Assembly: GCF_000815105.2 (NCBI RefSeq)
Contig: NZ_CP010310.2
Location: 5,332,001 to 5,396,000, forward strand
Direction: 5' to 3'
DNA from: Pandoraea pulmonicola
GTDB taxonomy: Bacteria > Pseudomonadota > Gammaproteobacteria > Burkholderiales > Burkholderiaceae
DNA: 64,000 nt
The translations under genes and the position numbers were made by a program. Below, piece after piece: positions 46,364-55,577 of the stretch (positions are counted from its first letter, which is position 1; each line of letters starts with the position of its first letter). The notes under the pieces were generated by a model. That model was not told the DNA's origin, did no database searches, and saw nothing but the letters and a program-made list of their open reading frames with translations.

Positions 46364-46672
46364 TGGGGGTGACCATAGATTTTGTTTTTTTGATGCCGAA
46401 AGGCGTTGAATGACCTATTTGCCGCTGCGGTACCCCGTCGGTTGCCCTGATGCCGATTCGTTCGCGCCGCCGCACGTCCGCGCTCGCGCCAATGCGGAAA
46501 ATACCGGAAGCGCGCACATCGTTGCCCGATCCGCTATATTTGCGGCTTACACCCCGTACGTCATGTGACACGGAACATGATGCTGACACACGGGTGCAAC
46601 ATGCGGGCGCCACACAAGACAAAACGAATCGAGTATCAGCTCCAACGACCAGTATTTTTGAGCCACCCGAAA

Positions 46673-48100
46673 ATGAACATCTATCCGGTAGTCCTCTGCG
46701 GCGGAAGCGGTACGCGTCTTTGGCCAATGTCGCGCGGCGGGAACCCGAAACAGTATCTGAAGCTCCTGGGCGATCGGACGCTGCTTCAACAGACCGTGGC
46801 GCGTCTGCACGCGATTCCGGACGTCACGGCCCCCATTGTCATTGCCAGCAACGATCAGCGGTTCCAGGTCGCGGAGCAGCTTCGCGAATCGGGCGTCGAG
46901 CCGCTCTCGATCGTGCTCGAACCTCATGGCCGCAATACCGCACCGGCCATTGCGGTCGCGGCATCGATCGCGGTGCGGCGAGACCCCGATGCCCTGCTGA
47001 TGGTGCTGCCTTCGGATCACGTGATCCAGAACGAAGCGGCATTTGCGCGAGCCGTGCGCGCAGCGACTGTCATCGCGGCCGACGGACGTCTGGTTACCTT
47101 CGGCGTCGCGCCGACGCAACCCCACACGGGATACGGCTATATCCGGCGAGGCGCGCCGATTGGCGGCAATCCGAACGCGTTCGTCATCGACGCCTTCGTC
47201 GAGAAGCCCGACATGCAAACCGCTGCGGCGTTTGTCCAGGATGGGGGTTACGACTGGAACAGCGGGATGTTCCTGCTCAATGCGGGGACTTACCTCGACG
47301 AGCTCAGACGCCATGCGCCCGACGTCGCCCGGCAGAGCGAGTTGTCGCTCTCGCAAGCGCAACAGGACAACGATTTCCTGCGGCTCGATGCGGCTTCGTT
47401 CTCGGCCTGCCCCAGCGTTTCGATCGACTACGCCGTCATGGAAAAAACGGACCGCGCGGCGGTGGTCGTCACGAACGACCTTGGCTGGAACGACATCGGC
47501 TCCTGGACGGCGCTCGCCGATCTCGCCGAACGCGACGAGAACGGCAACGCGCTCATCGGCGACGTTCTGGTGGAATCGGTGTCGAATTCATACTTGCGCG
47601 CCGAACACCGGATGCTGGCGGTAATTGGCGTGGAGGATCTGATCGTCGTCGAAACGGCGGACGCGGTATTGGTCGTCCACCGCGACAAGGCGCAGGACGT
47701 CAAGAAGATCGTCGAAACGCTCAATCGCTCGGGCCGCAAGGAGTCCGTGACGCATCGACGCGTTGCGCGGCCCTGGGGCTCGTACGAAGGTATCGACGAA
47801 GGCGACCGGTTCCAGGTCAAACGCATCGTCGTGAATCCGGGCGCGCAGCTCAGCCTGCAGATGCACCACCATCGCGCGGAACACTGGGTGGTGGTCAGAG
47901 GCACGGCGCAAGTCACCAACGGGGACGACGTCGTCCTGCTGACGGAAGACCAATCGACCTATATCCCGCTGGGCGTGAAGCACCGCCTCGCCAATCCCGG
48001 CAAGATTCCGCTCGAGCTTATCGAAGTGCAGTCAGGCGCCTATCTGGGCGAGGACGATATCGTGCGGTTCGACGATCGGTATGGGCGGGGGTCTGGCTGA
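46673..48100 (+). CDS. manC: Mannose-1-phosphate guanylyltransferase / mannose-6-phosphate isomerase
   Basis: 475 residues, the bifunctional length. The nucleotidyltransferase half starts PVVLCGGSGTRLWPMSR and has FVEKP. The C-terminal cupin isomerase half has QLSLQMHHHRAEHWVVVRGT and the beta-barrel end YIPLGVKHRLANPG. It makes GDP-mannose for polysaccharides. No polysaccharide cluster follows here, so it acts as an isolated supply gene. The IS insertion is about 290 bp upstream and might affect its expression. The start has only a weak ribosome-binding site. Confidence 0.93.
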   Translation: MNIYPVVLCGGSGTRLWPMSRGGNPKQYLKLLGDRTLLQQTVARLHAIPDVTAPIVIASNDQRFQVAEQLRESGVEPLSIVLEPHGRNTAPAIAVAASIAVRRDPDALLMVLPSDHVIQNEAAFARAVRAATVIAADGRLVTFGVAPTQPHTGYGYIRRGAPIGGNPNAFVIDAFVEKPDMQTAAAFVQDGGYDWNSGMFLLNAGTYLDELRRHAPDVARQSELSLSQAQQDNDFLRLDAASFSACPSVSIDYAVMEKTDRAAVVVTNDLGWNDIGSWTALADLAERDENGNALIGDVLVESVSNSYLRAEHRMLAVIGVEDLIVVETADAVLVVHRDKAQDVKKIVETLNRSGRKESVTHRRVARPWGSYEGIDEGDRFQVKRIVVNPGAQLSLQMHHHRAEHWVVVRGTAQVTNGDDVVLLTEDQSTYIPLGVKHRLANPGKIPLELIEVQSGAYLGEDDIVRFDDRYGRGSG

Positions 48101-48246
48101 TCCCGCCGCATCCTGCTGGCCGATCGCACGCGGCTCAGCGCACGGACAATTGTCGATGTCTTCAGTCGAAAAGCACTGGCCATGGACGTTGGGCAGCGGC
48201 GGCGAGCCGAAAAAGTTGTTGCCGTGTCGAACCGGCTCGTCGCGGT

Positions 48247-49491
48247 TCAAGCCACGGTGAAGTTCATGGTGCACTGCAACGTCGGCACGCTTCCCACGGA
48301 TTGCAGGGCAACCGCGCTGTACTTTCCTGGCGTTGCGATCCGCGCCGTTGTCCGCCACAAGCCGTCTCTCCCGACGATCACCGGGGGAAGATTCATGGCC
48401 ACCGCCGACTCACGTGCAATGAGCCGAATGCGAATCATTGCGCCAGGCTCTCCAGATCCAGAAAAAAGCACTTGTCCCGGGGGGACATGGCCACCAGCCT
48501 GCGGCGCAGAAATCACCACCTTTGCAAAATTTATCTGAACTGGAGTCGTTGTATTATCTTTGATACTCGTCGTCCATATTGTGTGTGATTTTTGATCCAC
48601 CGCGATCCCATCCGATAAATCTCCAACATATGCCGGTAGGCTCGCATAGTTCGTATCTGTCTTGATGGCGTATAAAAATGATTTGAAAGCGTTGTCTTGG
48701 TAAATGACATACAAAATTTGATACGCTTCGTCGACCGCCATACAGCTTATACGACCCACCGGACTTTTCGGAACGTCCAAGGAACCTATGGATGATGTAT
48801 TGTCACTGGTATAAACGATGGAGATTTCGTCGTTGTCGATTCCCACGTACAGCAGCTGATTTGTCTTGTCGAACACCATCGCCCAAGGGGCTACTCCTAT
48901 TGGAATCGGATTCCCCTTTGGGGCATATGGCGGCGTGGCGCTCAGAGGAAGGACATATCCTTGAGGATCCTCCTCTCCATAAAGGACGTAGAGTGTATCG
49001 TTGGTTTCGTCGACCGCTATGTCACCCGGCTTGACGGATAGATAGATGGGGGACCCCGGAGTTGGTTTTCCGGTCGCCATGTCAATGCAATGTATCTGTG
49101 ATGCGAAGTAATTGGCGACGAATAATATATTATTCCTTTCGTCTACATCCACGCTTTCCGGGTCAAAACCTACGCTAATATTGGTGCCAGGTGTGTTGTT
49201 CTTGGTGTTGATAGGTGTGATGTACCCATCAATGCTTAAAGCGTATAAAGTGCTGTTGACTTTGTTGAGCAACAACCAAACTGGCTCGTAAGCTAAATTG
49301 ATTTTCTGTCCCGGAGTAAGAGAATCCGTATTGATGGGAGTTATTGTTGTCTCGCCGGAATTGGCAATATATGCAGTGTGGTTAACTTCATCCACCGCGA
49401 CTCCCCATGGCTCCGATCCAACGGGTATGACTTGTCCGGGGATTAAATTCTTGACGATGCGGCGTGCCTTGTTCGTGGATTGGCGGGACAT
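48247..49491 (-). CDS. YncE-like beta-propeller protein with C-terminal Ig-like domain, AT-rich
   Basis: 414 residues. At least six repeats of about 45-50 residues carry D-x-x-x-x-x-LYV type strands (VDERNNILFVANY, VDETNDTLYVLYG, FDKTNQLLYVGID), typical of a YVTN/YncE beta-propeller. The last 90 residues (GHVPPGQVLFSGSGEPGAMI) look like an immunoglobulin-type fold. No signal peptide is visible. Base composition is clearly more AT-rich than its neighbours, which suggests transfer. ATG 49491 has AAGGAG upstream. Function unknown. Confidence 0.8.
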   Translation of the reverse strand: MSRQSTNKARRIVKNLIPGQVIPVGSEPWGVAVDEVNHTAYIANSGETTITPINTDSLTPGQKINLAYEPVWLLLNKVNSTLYALSIDGYITPINTKNNTPGTNISVGFDPESVDVDERNNILFVANYFASQIHCIDMATGKPTPGSPIYLSVKPGDIAVDETNDTLYVLYGEEDPQGYVLPLSATPPYAPKGNPIPIGVAPWAMVFDKTNQLLYVGIDNDEISIVYTSDNTSSIGSLDVPKSPVGRISCMAVDEAYQILYVIYQDNAFKSFLYAIKTDTNYASLPAYVGDLSDGIAVDQKSHTIWTTSIKDNTTTPVQINFAKVVISAPQAGGHVPPGQVLFSGSGEPGAMIRIRLIARESAVAMNLPPVIVGRDGLWRTTARIATPGKYSAVALQSVGSVPTLQCTMNFTVA

Positions 49492-49898
49492 TAGGTGGCT
49501 CCTTTGATGATCCGATCGCGTATTTATCCGGCAGCTTGCCTGACTTCTCTCCTATCTGCGGAACTGGAATATCGGTGATTCACATTCCGGCCGTGCGGCG
49601 CCGCGCTTTGATCCCTGGGCACCAACCCGATTTCATGACGCATTTCCTTCGCAACCCACGGCGGGCAGCCGCATTGTGCGCCTTCCTCCCTCGCCCCGGG
49701 AACTGTCGATGTTGACAGTTGTGCCCGGGCAAGGCGTATGTCGTAATGGATGGCTGTGCGAGCAAACGGTACTCGATTGCGGCCAGGTGAATCGACTTGG
49801 CTGGGGGCATCCTCAACAGGATTGCGAATGGATGTTCGTAGCGATCGGATTCGTCGGCCAACACACCGCCGCGGACGCTCCGGCCACGCATTTCCCGC
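49492..49898. other. Intergenic region with a compound hairpin
   Basis: 407 bp with no supported gene. A hairpin AACTGTC-GATGTT-GACAGTT (49701-49720) is flanked by CCCGGG on each side (49695-49700 and 49724-49729), which would extend the stem with a small bulge. No T-run follows. It could be a terminator without a T-run, or a small structured RNA. Confidence 0.35.
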
Positions 49899-50696
49899 TT
49901 ACCAGGACGGGATAACGGTCCCGTTGAACTTGGCGAGGATTAGCTGCTTGATCTTGTCGGACTCGAAGATCTTGATGAAGCGCGCGATGCGCGGGTCGTC
50001 CTTGCGGTCGGCGCGGGCGGCCCAGATGATCGCCCACTGCGACGTCTTGTCTTCCAGCAGCAGGGCATCCTTGGGATCGAGGCCGGCCAGTACGCCCTTG
50101 TTGAGGTTGACGACGCCGGCGTCGACGTCGACCAGCACGCGGGGCACCTGAACCTCGTCGAGCAGCACAATCTTCAGATGCTTGGGGTTCTCGCTGATGT
50201 CGGCCAGACCGACATTGATGCCGGCTCCGGTCTTGAGCTTGATCAGACCCGCCTTCTGCAACAGAAACAAGGCGCGCGCCTCATTCGCAGGATCGTTGGT
50301 GATGGCGATCTTCGCGCGATCGGGCAGACGATCCAGCGACTTCACCTTGGCCGAGTAGATGCCGGCTGGCGCCACGTAGCTGGGTTTGATCGACACGATC
50401 CTGTAACCACGCGACTCATTCTGCTTGAGCATGTACGGCACGTGCTGGAAGTTGTTCAGGTCGATGTCGCCGGCCTGGGTCGCTTCGTTGATCTGCGTCG
50501 GTTCGGTGAATTCGATCACCTTCACGGGGAATCCCTGCGCATTGGCGATCTTGGCCGCCTCCTGCAGGAAGTCGCTGTACGGCCCGGGCGAGGCGCCCAC
50601 GCGCAGCGGCGCGTCCGCCGCGATAGCCGACGCCGCGCAAGTCAGGGAAAGCGCGACAGACAACAGGTTTTTCTTGGCGAAGCGAAGCAGGTTCAC
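49899..50696 (-). CDS. MetQ/NlpA-family ABC transporter substrate-binding protein
   Basis: 265 residues, GTG start with GGAAG upstream. A signal peptide ends at AIA. The NlpA family segments are GASPGPYSDFLQEAA, EFTEPTQINEATQAGDIDLN and IAITNDPANEARAL. No lipobox cysteine is visible, so it may be soluble in the periplasm. It would deliver methionine or a related amino acid, but no MetN/MetI permease genes are nearby. Confidence 0.88.
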   Translation of the reverse strand: MNLLRFAKKNLLSVALSLTCAASAIAADAPLRVGASPGPYSDFLQEAAKIANAQGFPVKVIEFTEPTQINEATQAGDIDLNNFQHVPYMLKQNESRGYRIVSIKPSYVAPAGIYSAKVKSLDRLPDRAKIAITNDPANEARALFLLQKAGLIKLKTGAGINVGLADISENPKHLKIVLLDEVQVPRVLVDVDAGVVNLNKGVLAGLDPKDALLLEDKTSQWAIIWAARADRKDDPRIARFIKIFESDKIKQLILAKFNGTVIPSW

Positions 50697-50762
50697 GATG
50701 ATCTTCCGGAGTAAGCATTGAGTCGAGACTAGAGATTTGGATTCCTACTTGATGCGACGTAC

Positions 50763-51485
50763 CTATTGCACCGCAAACCGCCGGGGACGCAATCCCGCCT
50801 GGAACCAGTTCACGAGCGACACCGTGTCGTAGACCGGCACCCCATAGGCGGCCTGGATATCGGCCGAAAACGGGGCGAGGTTGGTGCACTCCAGGACGAT
50901 TGCGCCCACATTCGGGTGCGCCTTTACGAGACGCCCCGCCAGCGCCAGCACTTCCTCGCGCAGCGTGGCATAAGGCACAGTGTCGTCGCCCTCCCTGATC
51001 GAGCGTACGAATTCCGAATCGTGCGCCATGCCGAGCACCGGCGTCCCAGGGTCGATACCAACGGCTTCCAGGTACTTTCCGCCCAGCGATTCGGCGTTGT
51101 AGGTGAGAATGCCGACCTGTTTGTCCGAGGCAATGAGCCGCTTGACGATCGGAACCTGCAGCAGGGCGCTGGTCGCGACGGGAACGCCACAGTGATCGGC
51201 CAGTTCCTGCTGGTAGATGGACAGGAACCCGCAGGTGGTAGTAATGCCTTCGACGCCCGCTTCGACCAGCTCGCGCGCCGCCTTCTCGAAAGGCTCCAGC
51301 AGACTGCTGTTGTGCAGTTCGGTCATTCTGGCCGGCACGGCCTCCTCGACGATGCGGTATTGCACCGGGAACGACCACGTCCCCGCGTGCCCGATGTCGC
51401 CGAGGTAGCGCCGGAAATGCGTCTTCACCATCAGAATGCCGACGCTCACACCGTAGTAGGTCTTCGGCTGGTGTTGTTCGCTCAT
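50763..51485 (-). CDS. Asp/Glu/hydantoin racemase-family protein
   Basis: 240 residues. The two catalytic cysteines of the family are in ITTTCGFLS and VLECTNLAP. The fold repeats (VATSALLQVPIVKRL and VGILTYNAESL) support it. Racemases of this group change the configuration of amino acids, or cleave related substrates. It lies between MetQ-like and FAD oxidase genes, consistent with D/L-amino-acid use. Confidence 0.85.
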   Translation of the reverse strand: MSEQHQPKTYYGVSVGILMVKTHFRRYLGDIGHAGTWSFPVQYRIVEEAVPARMTELHNSSLLEPFEKAARELVEAGVEGITTTCGFLSIYQQELADHCGVPVATSALLQVPIVKRLIASDKQVGILTYNAESLGGKYLEAVGIDPGTPVLGMAHDSEFVRSIREGDDTVPYATLREEVLALAGRLVKAHPNVGAIVLECTNLAPFSADIQAAYGVPVYDTVSLVNWFQAGLRPRRFAVQ

Positions 51486-51493
51486 CGTCGCTC

Positions 51494-51718
51494 CTACGAG
51501 ATCGCGTACGCGTAGACATTGAACGCCCGTTTTCCGAGCAGCCTGATCAATTCCGCCTTGATCGGATAGGAACCGTGATAGGCCCGGTGCGCCGCCAGGG
51601 AACGCAGGATGGTGGTCTTCATGTTGGTGACGCGGCCGACGCGTGCCATCTCGTCGTCATAGGCGTGCCGACGTTCGGGGTCGAGCGCTGCGCGATCGGC
51701 CAGTGGGATACGTGCCAT
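51494..51718 (-). CDS. Short carboxymuconolactone-decarboxylase-like protein, possibly truncated
   Basis: 74 residues. RVGRVTNMKTTILRSLAAHR resembles the N-terminal half of carboxymuconolactone decarboxylase/AhpD-type proteins, but the catalytic CxxC region is absent. It ends at a TAG that overlaps the ribosome-binding site of the racemase gene. It could be a natural short form or a remnant after a deletion. Confidence 0.5.
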   Translation of the reverse strand: MARIPLADRAALDPERRHAYDDEMARVGRVTNMKTTILRSLAAHRAYHGSYPIKAELIRLLGKRAFNVYAYAIS

Positions 51719-51765
51719 TGGGTTCCTTCCGGAGAGCGATGGATCGGGCTTGAGGGGATCGGTAT

Positions 51766-52854
51766 TCAGGCGTCGAAACGCTGCGGGCGGAACGTCGACA
51801 GCTCAGGTCGCGCCACCCGATTGAGGATTTCGTCGGCGACGGCGTCGCCGAGAAACGGAGCGAGGGTGACGCCGCTGTGGGTGACAGCGCTGTAGAAGCC
51901 CTCGACGTTGCGCGCCGGCCCCACGGCGGGGTATTGATCGGCCGGCAGGGCTCGCACGCCCACACGTATCGCTTCGGCTCGCACGCCCTTGAGCATCGGC
52001 AAGACGCCGGTTGCCTTCTGCAGCAGACGCCGTATCTCGTTTGCATGCTGTGAGGGGTCACTGCCGATCGGCACTTCCAGATCGTTTTGGCAGATCAGCA
52101 GACGTCCTGCGCCATCCGGGCGAATATGCACCTCGGGGGAGAAGATCACACGCTTGACGGCATGCGCCAGCGGCGGTGTGAAGACCATCAGCCCGGCGGA
52201 AGGCATCAGCGGGATTTTCTGGATGGCGGCGAACGCCGGCTGATCGGCCCAGCGGCCGGTACAGTTGGCGACTGTGTCGGCGCCGAATTCCTCGCCGCTT
52301 TCGGTGCGCACGCCCACGATGCGCTCGGATCTTCGCAGCAGGCTCGTCACGCGGGTGTGGGTTACGACGCGCGCGCCTCGTTCGCGGGCGGCGGTCAACA
52401 GCGCCTGGCAGTACACCGGGGGATCGATCCAGCCATCGTCGGGGAAATACGCCACCGGCGCCTCGCCAATGGCATCGACATCGATATCGGGCTCCAGTTC
52501 GCGTACGCCCGCGTGATCGAGCCATTGCACGCGGTACCCCCAGTCCTCCAGGGTGGCGACCTTGCGTCGGTAGGTGTCGGAATTGCCGCCCTCCCATTCC
52601 AGCGTCCCGCCGCCGTGCCACCACGGCGCGGACTCGAACTGATCGCGCAAAGCCGCATTCGCCTGCATGCCCGCGACATTCAGGGCGTGGTAAGACCGCG
52701 GTTTCTTGTTGTGCGCATTTACCCAGGCGAACGTAGTACTGCTGGTCCCCCCTGCAATGCGGCCACTGTCGAACACCGTCACCGGAACACCGGCGCGAGA
52801 AAGGAAATACGCGACCGAAGCACCAATGACACCGGCGCCGACAACGATATACAT
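51766..52854 (-). CDS. FAD-dependent D-amino-acid oxidase/dehydrogenase family protein
   Basis: 362 residues. The FAD-binding motif is YIVVGAGVIGASVAYFLS with VTVFDSG after the second strand. Near the C-terminus VGVRALPADQYPAVGP and YSAVTHSGVTLAPFLG are the DAO-family substrate and flavin segments. Similar to DadA and glycine oxidases. The ATG at 52854 is chosen because it starts at the FAD motif; an upstream in-frame start is less likely. It heads the oxidase, CMD-like, racemase, MetQ group. Confidence 0.87.
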   Translation of the reverse strand: MYIVVGAGVIGASVAYFLSRAGVPVTVFDSGRIAGGTSSTTFAWVNAHNKKPRSYHALNVAGMQANAALRDQFESAPWWHGGGTLEWEGGNSDTYRRKVATLEDWGYRVQWLDHAGVRELEPDIDVDAIGEAPVAYFPDDGWIDPPVYCQALLTAARERGARVVTHTRVTSLLRRSERIVGVRTESGEEFGADTVANCTGRWADQPAFAAIQKIPLMPSAGLMVFTPPLAHAVKRVIFSPEVHIRPDGAGRLLICQNDLEVPIGSDPSQHANEIRRLLQKATGVLPMLKGVRAEAIRVGVRALPADQYPAVGPARNVEGFYSAVTHSGVTLAPFLGDAVADEILNRVARPELSTFRPQRFDA

Positions 52855-53137
52855 GGCGGAGTTTCCGAATGACCGACAGAAGCTTACAGCGCAAACGGGA
52901 ACCATCCAAGGCAGTCCCGTCGCTCGAACATGGCTGCAGACTATCGTAGTGACTCCGCCAGGCGAACCACTGATTTCGTATAAGCAAATTCTGTACGGCG
53001 CGACGCGCCTGGACTTGTTCGACGTCCGCGATCACCTTCCACCGAAAGCACAGATCAAGCGACGGACCTCGATCGTATTCAGTTGCATGCTTGACCCGCA
53101 GTTCGATTTGGGCGTGCCGCCGACGGACGCTGCGCAC
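52855..53137. other. Intergenic region left of the effector block
   Basis: 283 bp between the FAD oxidase and the duplicated upstream segment at 53138. An open frame exists but has no ribosome-binding site or recognisable product. No integrase, tRNA end or direct repeat marks a boundary. Confidence 0.4.
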
Positions 53138-53216
53138 TGAGCGATTCATGCAAGCGCGGATGGCGAGACCATGAGACAGTGAATGCTGATCGCAAAAATC
53201 TCTGTCGTGTGAAGCC
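53138..53216 (+). repeat. Duplicated upstream segment, copy 1
   Basis: About 80 bp immediately before the first repeat-protein gene. It is nearly identical to 55578-55658 (TGAGCGATTCATGCAAGCGC, GGCGAGACCATG, GACAGT, TCTGTC, TGTG, AAGCC). A shortened version (AAATTTCTATCGTGTGAAGCC) precedes the third paralogue at 56524. It probably carries promoter or leader signals shared by these genes. Confidence 0.8.
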
Positions 53217-55448
53217 ATGGATGGCGTTTCCAGCACTGGAGCCACGCGCTCCCTGTTCTCAGTGACGGCGTCAATGTCGAGGCCGCCTACTGCGCTGGCA
53301 ACTAGCGTGCGCGTGGTGCATCAAGCCGAGGGGCGGCCTGACATGCCGTCGAGTTCGGTACAACGACCGTTACCTCCAGAAACACCGCAAATGCTGGATG
53401 GGCTTCTGGATTACCAATACAGCGCACTCGCACCCGACGCCAATGCCGAAGCGTTGGCCGGCATGCTGTCGAGCCCGGTGCAACGACCGCCACCTCTCGA
53501 AACACCGCAAATGCTGGATGGGTTTCCGGACTACCTATGCAGCACACTCGCGCCTGATGTCAATGCCGAGGCATTGGCCGGCATGACGTGGAATGCGACA
53601 CAACAACCGCTGCCTCCCGAAACACCGCCAATCATTCGACAGGCGCTGCAAGGCACACGGGAGCCCGACATGACGTGGAATTCGACACAGCGACCACCGC
53701 CTCCCGAAACACCACCCTTCATTCCACAGGCGCTGCAAGACATGTGGGAGTTCGACATGACGTGGAATTCGACGCAGCGATCACCGCCTCCCGAAACACC
53801 ACCCTTCATTCCACAGGCGCTGCAAGGCACATGGGAGCCCGACATGACGTGGAATTCGACGCGGCGATCACCGCCCCCCGAAACACCGCCCGTCACTCGA
53901 CAGGGGCCGCAGGGCATATGGAAGCCCGGCATGGCGTCGAGCGGGAGAGCGAAGATTACCGACGCCATGTTGCAGTCGTGGAGAAACCTCGGCAAAGGGG
54001 GGATTGACGCCGCGGGTGGGCTCGACGGTGTGGCCAGGCTGCACAATGTCCCGCTTGCGACACTGAGAAATTACCTCCGTGTAGACGGCCGCCTGACTCA
54101 GTTAAGCGAAGACCGACTCAACCCCGACAAGAGAGCGAAGATCACCGACGCCATGTTGCAGGCGTGGGCGGCCCTCGGCAAAGCGGGGATTAAGGCCGCG
54201 GGTGGGCTCGACGGTCTGGCCAGGCGATACAACGTCGTGGCCGGGACACTGAAAAGTTACCTTCGTGCAAACGGCACGCTGACCCAGCGCGGCGAAGATC
54301 GACTCAACCCGGACAAAGAAACGAAGGTCACCGATGCCATGTTGCAGTCGTGGAGACACCTCGGCCAGGCAGGGATTGAGGCCGTGGGTGGGCTCGACGG
54401 TGTGGCCAGACGGCACAATATCTCGACTGTAGCGCTGAAACACTACCTTCGTGCAGACGGCAGCCTGACCCAGCGCGGTGAAGACCGGCTCCACCCGGAC
54501 GGAAAAACGAGGATCACCGACGCCATGTTGCAGTCATGGAAAAACCTCGGCCAGGCAGGGATTGACGCCGCGGGTGGGCTCGACGGTCTGGCCAGACGGG
54601 CCAATGTCTCGGCTGTAGCGCTAAGAGGTTACCTTCGTGCAGACGGCAGCCTGACCCAGATCGGCGAAGACCGGCTCTACCTGGGTGGGAAAACGAAGAT
54701 CACCGACGCCATGTTGCAGACGTGGAATGGCCTCGGCAAAGCGGAGATTGAGGCCGCAGGTGGGGTCGACGGTCTGGCCAGACAGGGCAATGTCCCCGCT
54801 ACGGCACTGAGAAGTTACTTTCGTACGGACGGCAGGCTGACCCAGAAAGGCGAAGATCGGCTCAACCGACGCAGGAAAGTGAAAATCACCGACGCCATGT
54901 TGCAGTCGTGGAGACACCTCGGCCAAGCGGGGATTGACGCCGCGGGTGGGCTCGATAGTCTGGCCAGGCGGAACAATGTCCCGGTTGTGTTACTGAGAAA
55001 CTACCTTCGTGCGGACGGTAGCCTGACCCAGCGCGGGGAAGACCGGCTTAACCCGGCCAAAAGAGCGAAGGTCACCGACGTCATGTTGCAGACGTGGAAG
55101 GACCTCGGCAAAGCGGGGATCGAGGCCGAGGGTGGACTCGATGGCGTAGCCAGGCGTGCCAATGTCCCGACTGCAACATTGAGCAATTACCTTCGTGTGG
55201 ACGGCAGCTTGACCCAACTCGGCGAAGACCGGCTCGACCCGCATAAGAAAGCGAAGATCACCGACACCATGTTGCGGAGGTGGAAGGACCTCGGCAAAGC
55301 CGGGATCAAGGCTGCGGGTGGAGTCGACGGTATAGCCAGACGGGAGAATGTCCCGGCTGCGACATTGACCAATTACCTTCGTGCCGACGGCAGCTTGACC
55401 CAATTCGGTGAGAACCGCCTCCGCAAGGCTGGCGCACGGCCAGCGTGA
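53217..55448 (+). CDS. Tandem-repeat effector-like protein, paralogue 1 (eight 62-residue repeats)
   Basis: 743 residues, unrecognised family. Order: a disordered N-terminus (MDGVSSTGATRSLFSVTASM; Ser/Thr-rich, like type III secretion signals), two 40-residue repeats (QRPLPPETPQMLDG and so on), four 29-residue Pro-rich repeats (MTWNSTQRPPPPETPP), then eight 62-residue repeats (residues about 244-739). Each long repeat reads ITDAMLQ-W-LGKAGI-AAGGLDGLAR--NV----L--YLRADG-LTQ-GEDRLNP. GGLDGLARRHNVP followed by ALRNYLRADG has the form of a helix-turn-helix. There is no signal peptide or membrane helix. Next to effector-type genes it is most likely injected into a host, possibly to bind nucleic acid or a repetitive partner; both are inference. 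Confidence 0.72.
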   Translation: MDGVSSTGATRSLFSVTASMSRPPTALATSVRVVHQAEGRPDMPSSSVQRPLPPETPQMLDGLLDYQYSALAPDANAEALAGMLSSPVQRPPPLETPQMLDGFPDYLCSTLAPDVNAEALAGMTWNATQQPLPPETPPIIRQALQGTREPDMTWNSTQRPPPPETPPFIPQALQDMWEFDMTWNSTQRSPPPETPPFIPQALQGTWEPDMTWNSTRRSPPPETPPVTRQGPQGIWKPGMASSGRAKITDAMLQSWRNLGKGGIDAAGGLDGVARLHNVPLATLRNYLRVDGRLTQLSEDRLNPDKRAKITDAMLQAWAALGKAGIKAAGGLDGLARRYNVVAGTLKSYLRANGTLTQRGEDRLNPDKETKVTDAMLQSWRHLGQAGIEAVGGLDGVARRHNISTVALKHYLRADGSLTQRGEDRLHPDGKTRITDAMLQSWKNLGQAGIDAAGGLDGLARRANVSAVALRGYLRADGSLTQIGEDRLYLGGKTKITDAMLQTWNGLGKAEIEAAGGVDGLARQGNVPATALRSYFRTDGRLTQKGEDRLNRRRKVKITDAMLQSWRHLGQAGIDAAGGLDSLARRNNVPVVLLRNYLRADGSLTQRGEDRLNPAKRAKVTDVMLQTWKDLGKAGIEAEGGLDGVARRANVPTATLSNYLRVDGSLTQLGEDRLDPHKKAKITDTMLRRWKDLGKAGIKAAGGVDGIARRENVPAATLTNYLRADGSLTQFGENRLRKAGARPA
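53583..53930 (+). repeat. Four tandem 87-bp repeats (29-residue proline-rich units)
   Basis: Units start at 53583, 53670, 53757 and 53844 with ATGACGTGGAAT. Each encodes MTWN(S/A)TQR-PPPETPP-I-QALQG-WEPD. Confidence 0.92.
53946..55433 (+). repeat. Eight tandem 186-bp repeats (62-residue units), array 1
   Basis: Exactly 8 x 186 bp with no indel. The clearest anchor is the GACGCCATGTTGCAG segment near the start of each unit. Variation concentrates at unit residues 33, 36-39 and 41-42, in and next to the presumed recognition helix. Confidence 0.92.
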
Positions 55449-55577
55449 ACGGCAGTGTTTCCAAGACCGTTGAATGTTAGGACACCAACCGTACTTTCCT
55501 GACAAATGCCTGCGCAATGAATGCCATCGCGTGATCGGCGAGATGATCGTCAACGGTGAGCCAGGCTACCCGCCGCG

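Larger units (their letters stand above)
45027..46379 (+). mobile_element. IS110-family element, IS1111 group
   Basis: About 1353 bp. Perfect 13-bp subterminal inverted repeats, ATGGTCACCCCCA (45034-45046) and TGGGGGTGACCAT (46364-46376), lie 7 bp and 3 bp inside the ends, as in the IS1111 group. There is no target duplication. The left end before the transposase is short and the right end is about 250 bp of non-coding DNA, the position where IS1111-group elements encode their guide (bridge) RNA. The element split a terminator. Confidence 0.85.

Noticed and set aside
53138..53216. HrpB/HrpX-type box (TTCG-N16-TTCG) in the effector promoters
   Set aside because: Only one TTCAT-like half is present in the duplicated segment; no second half at the right spacing.
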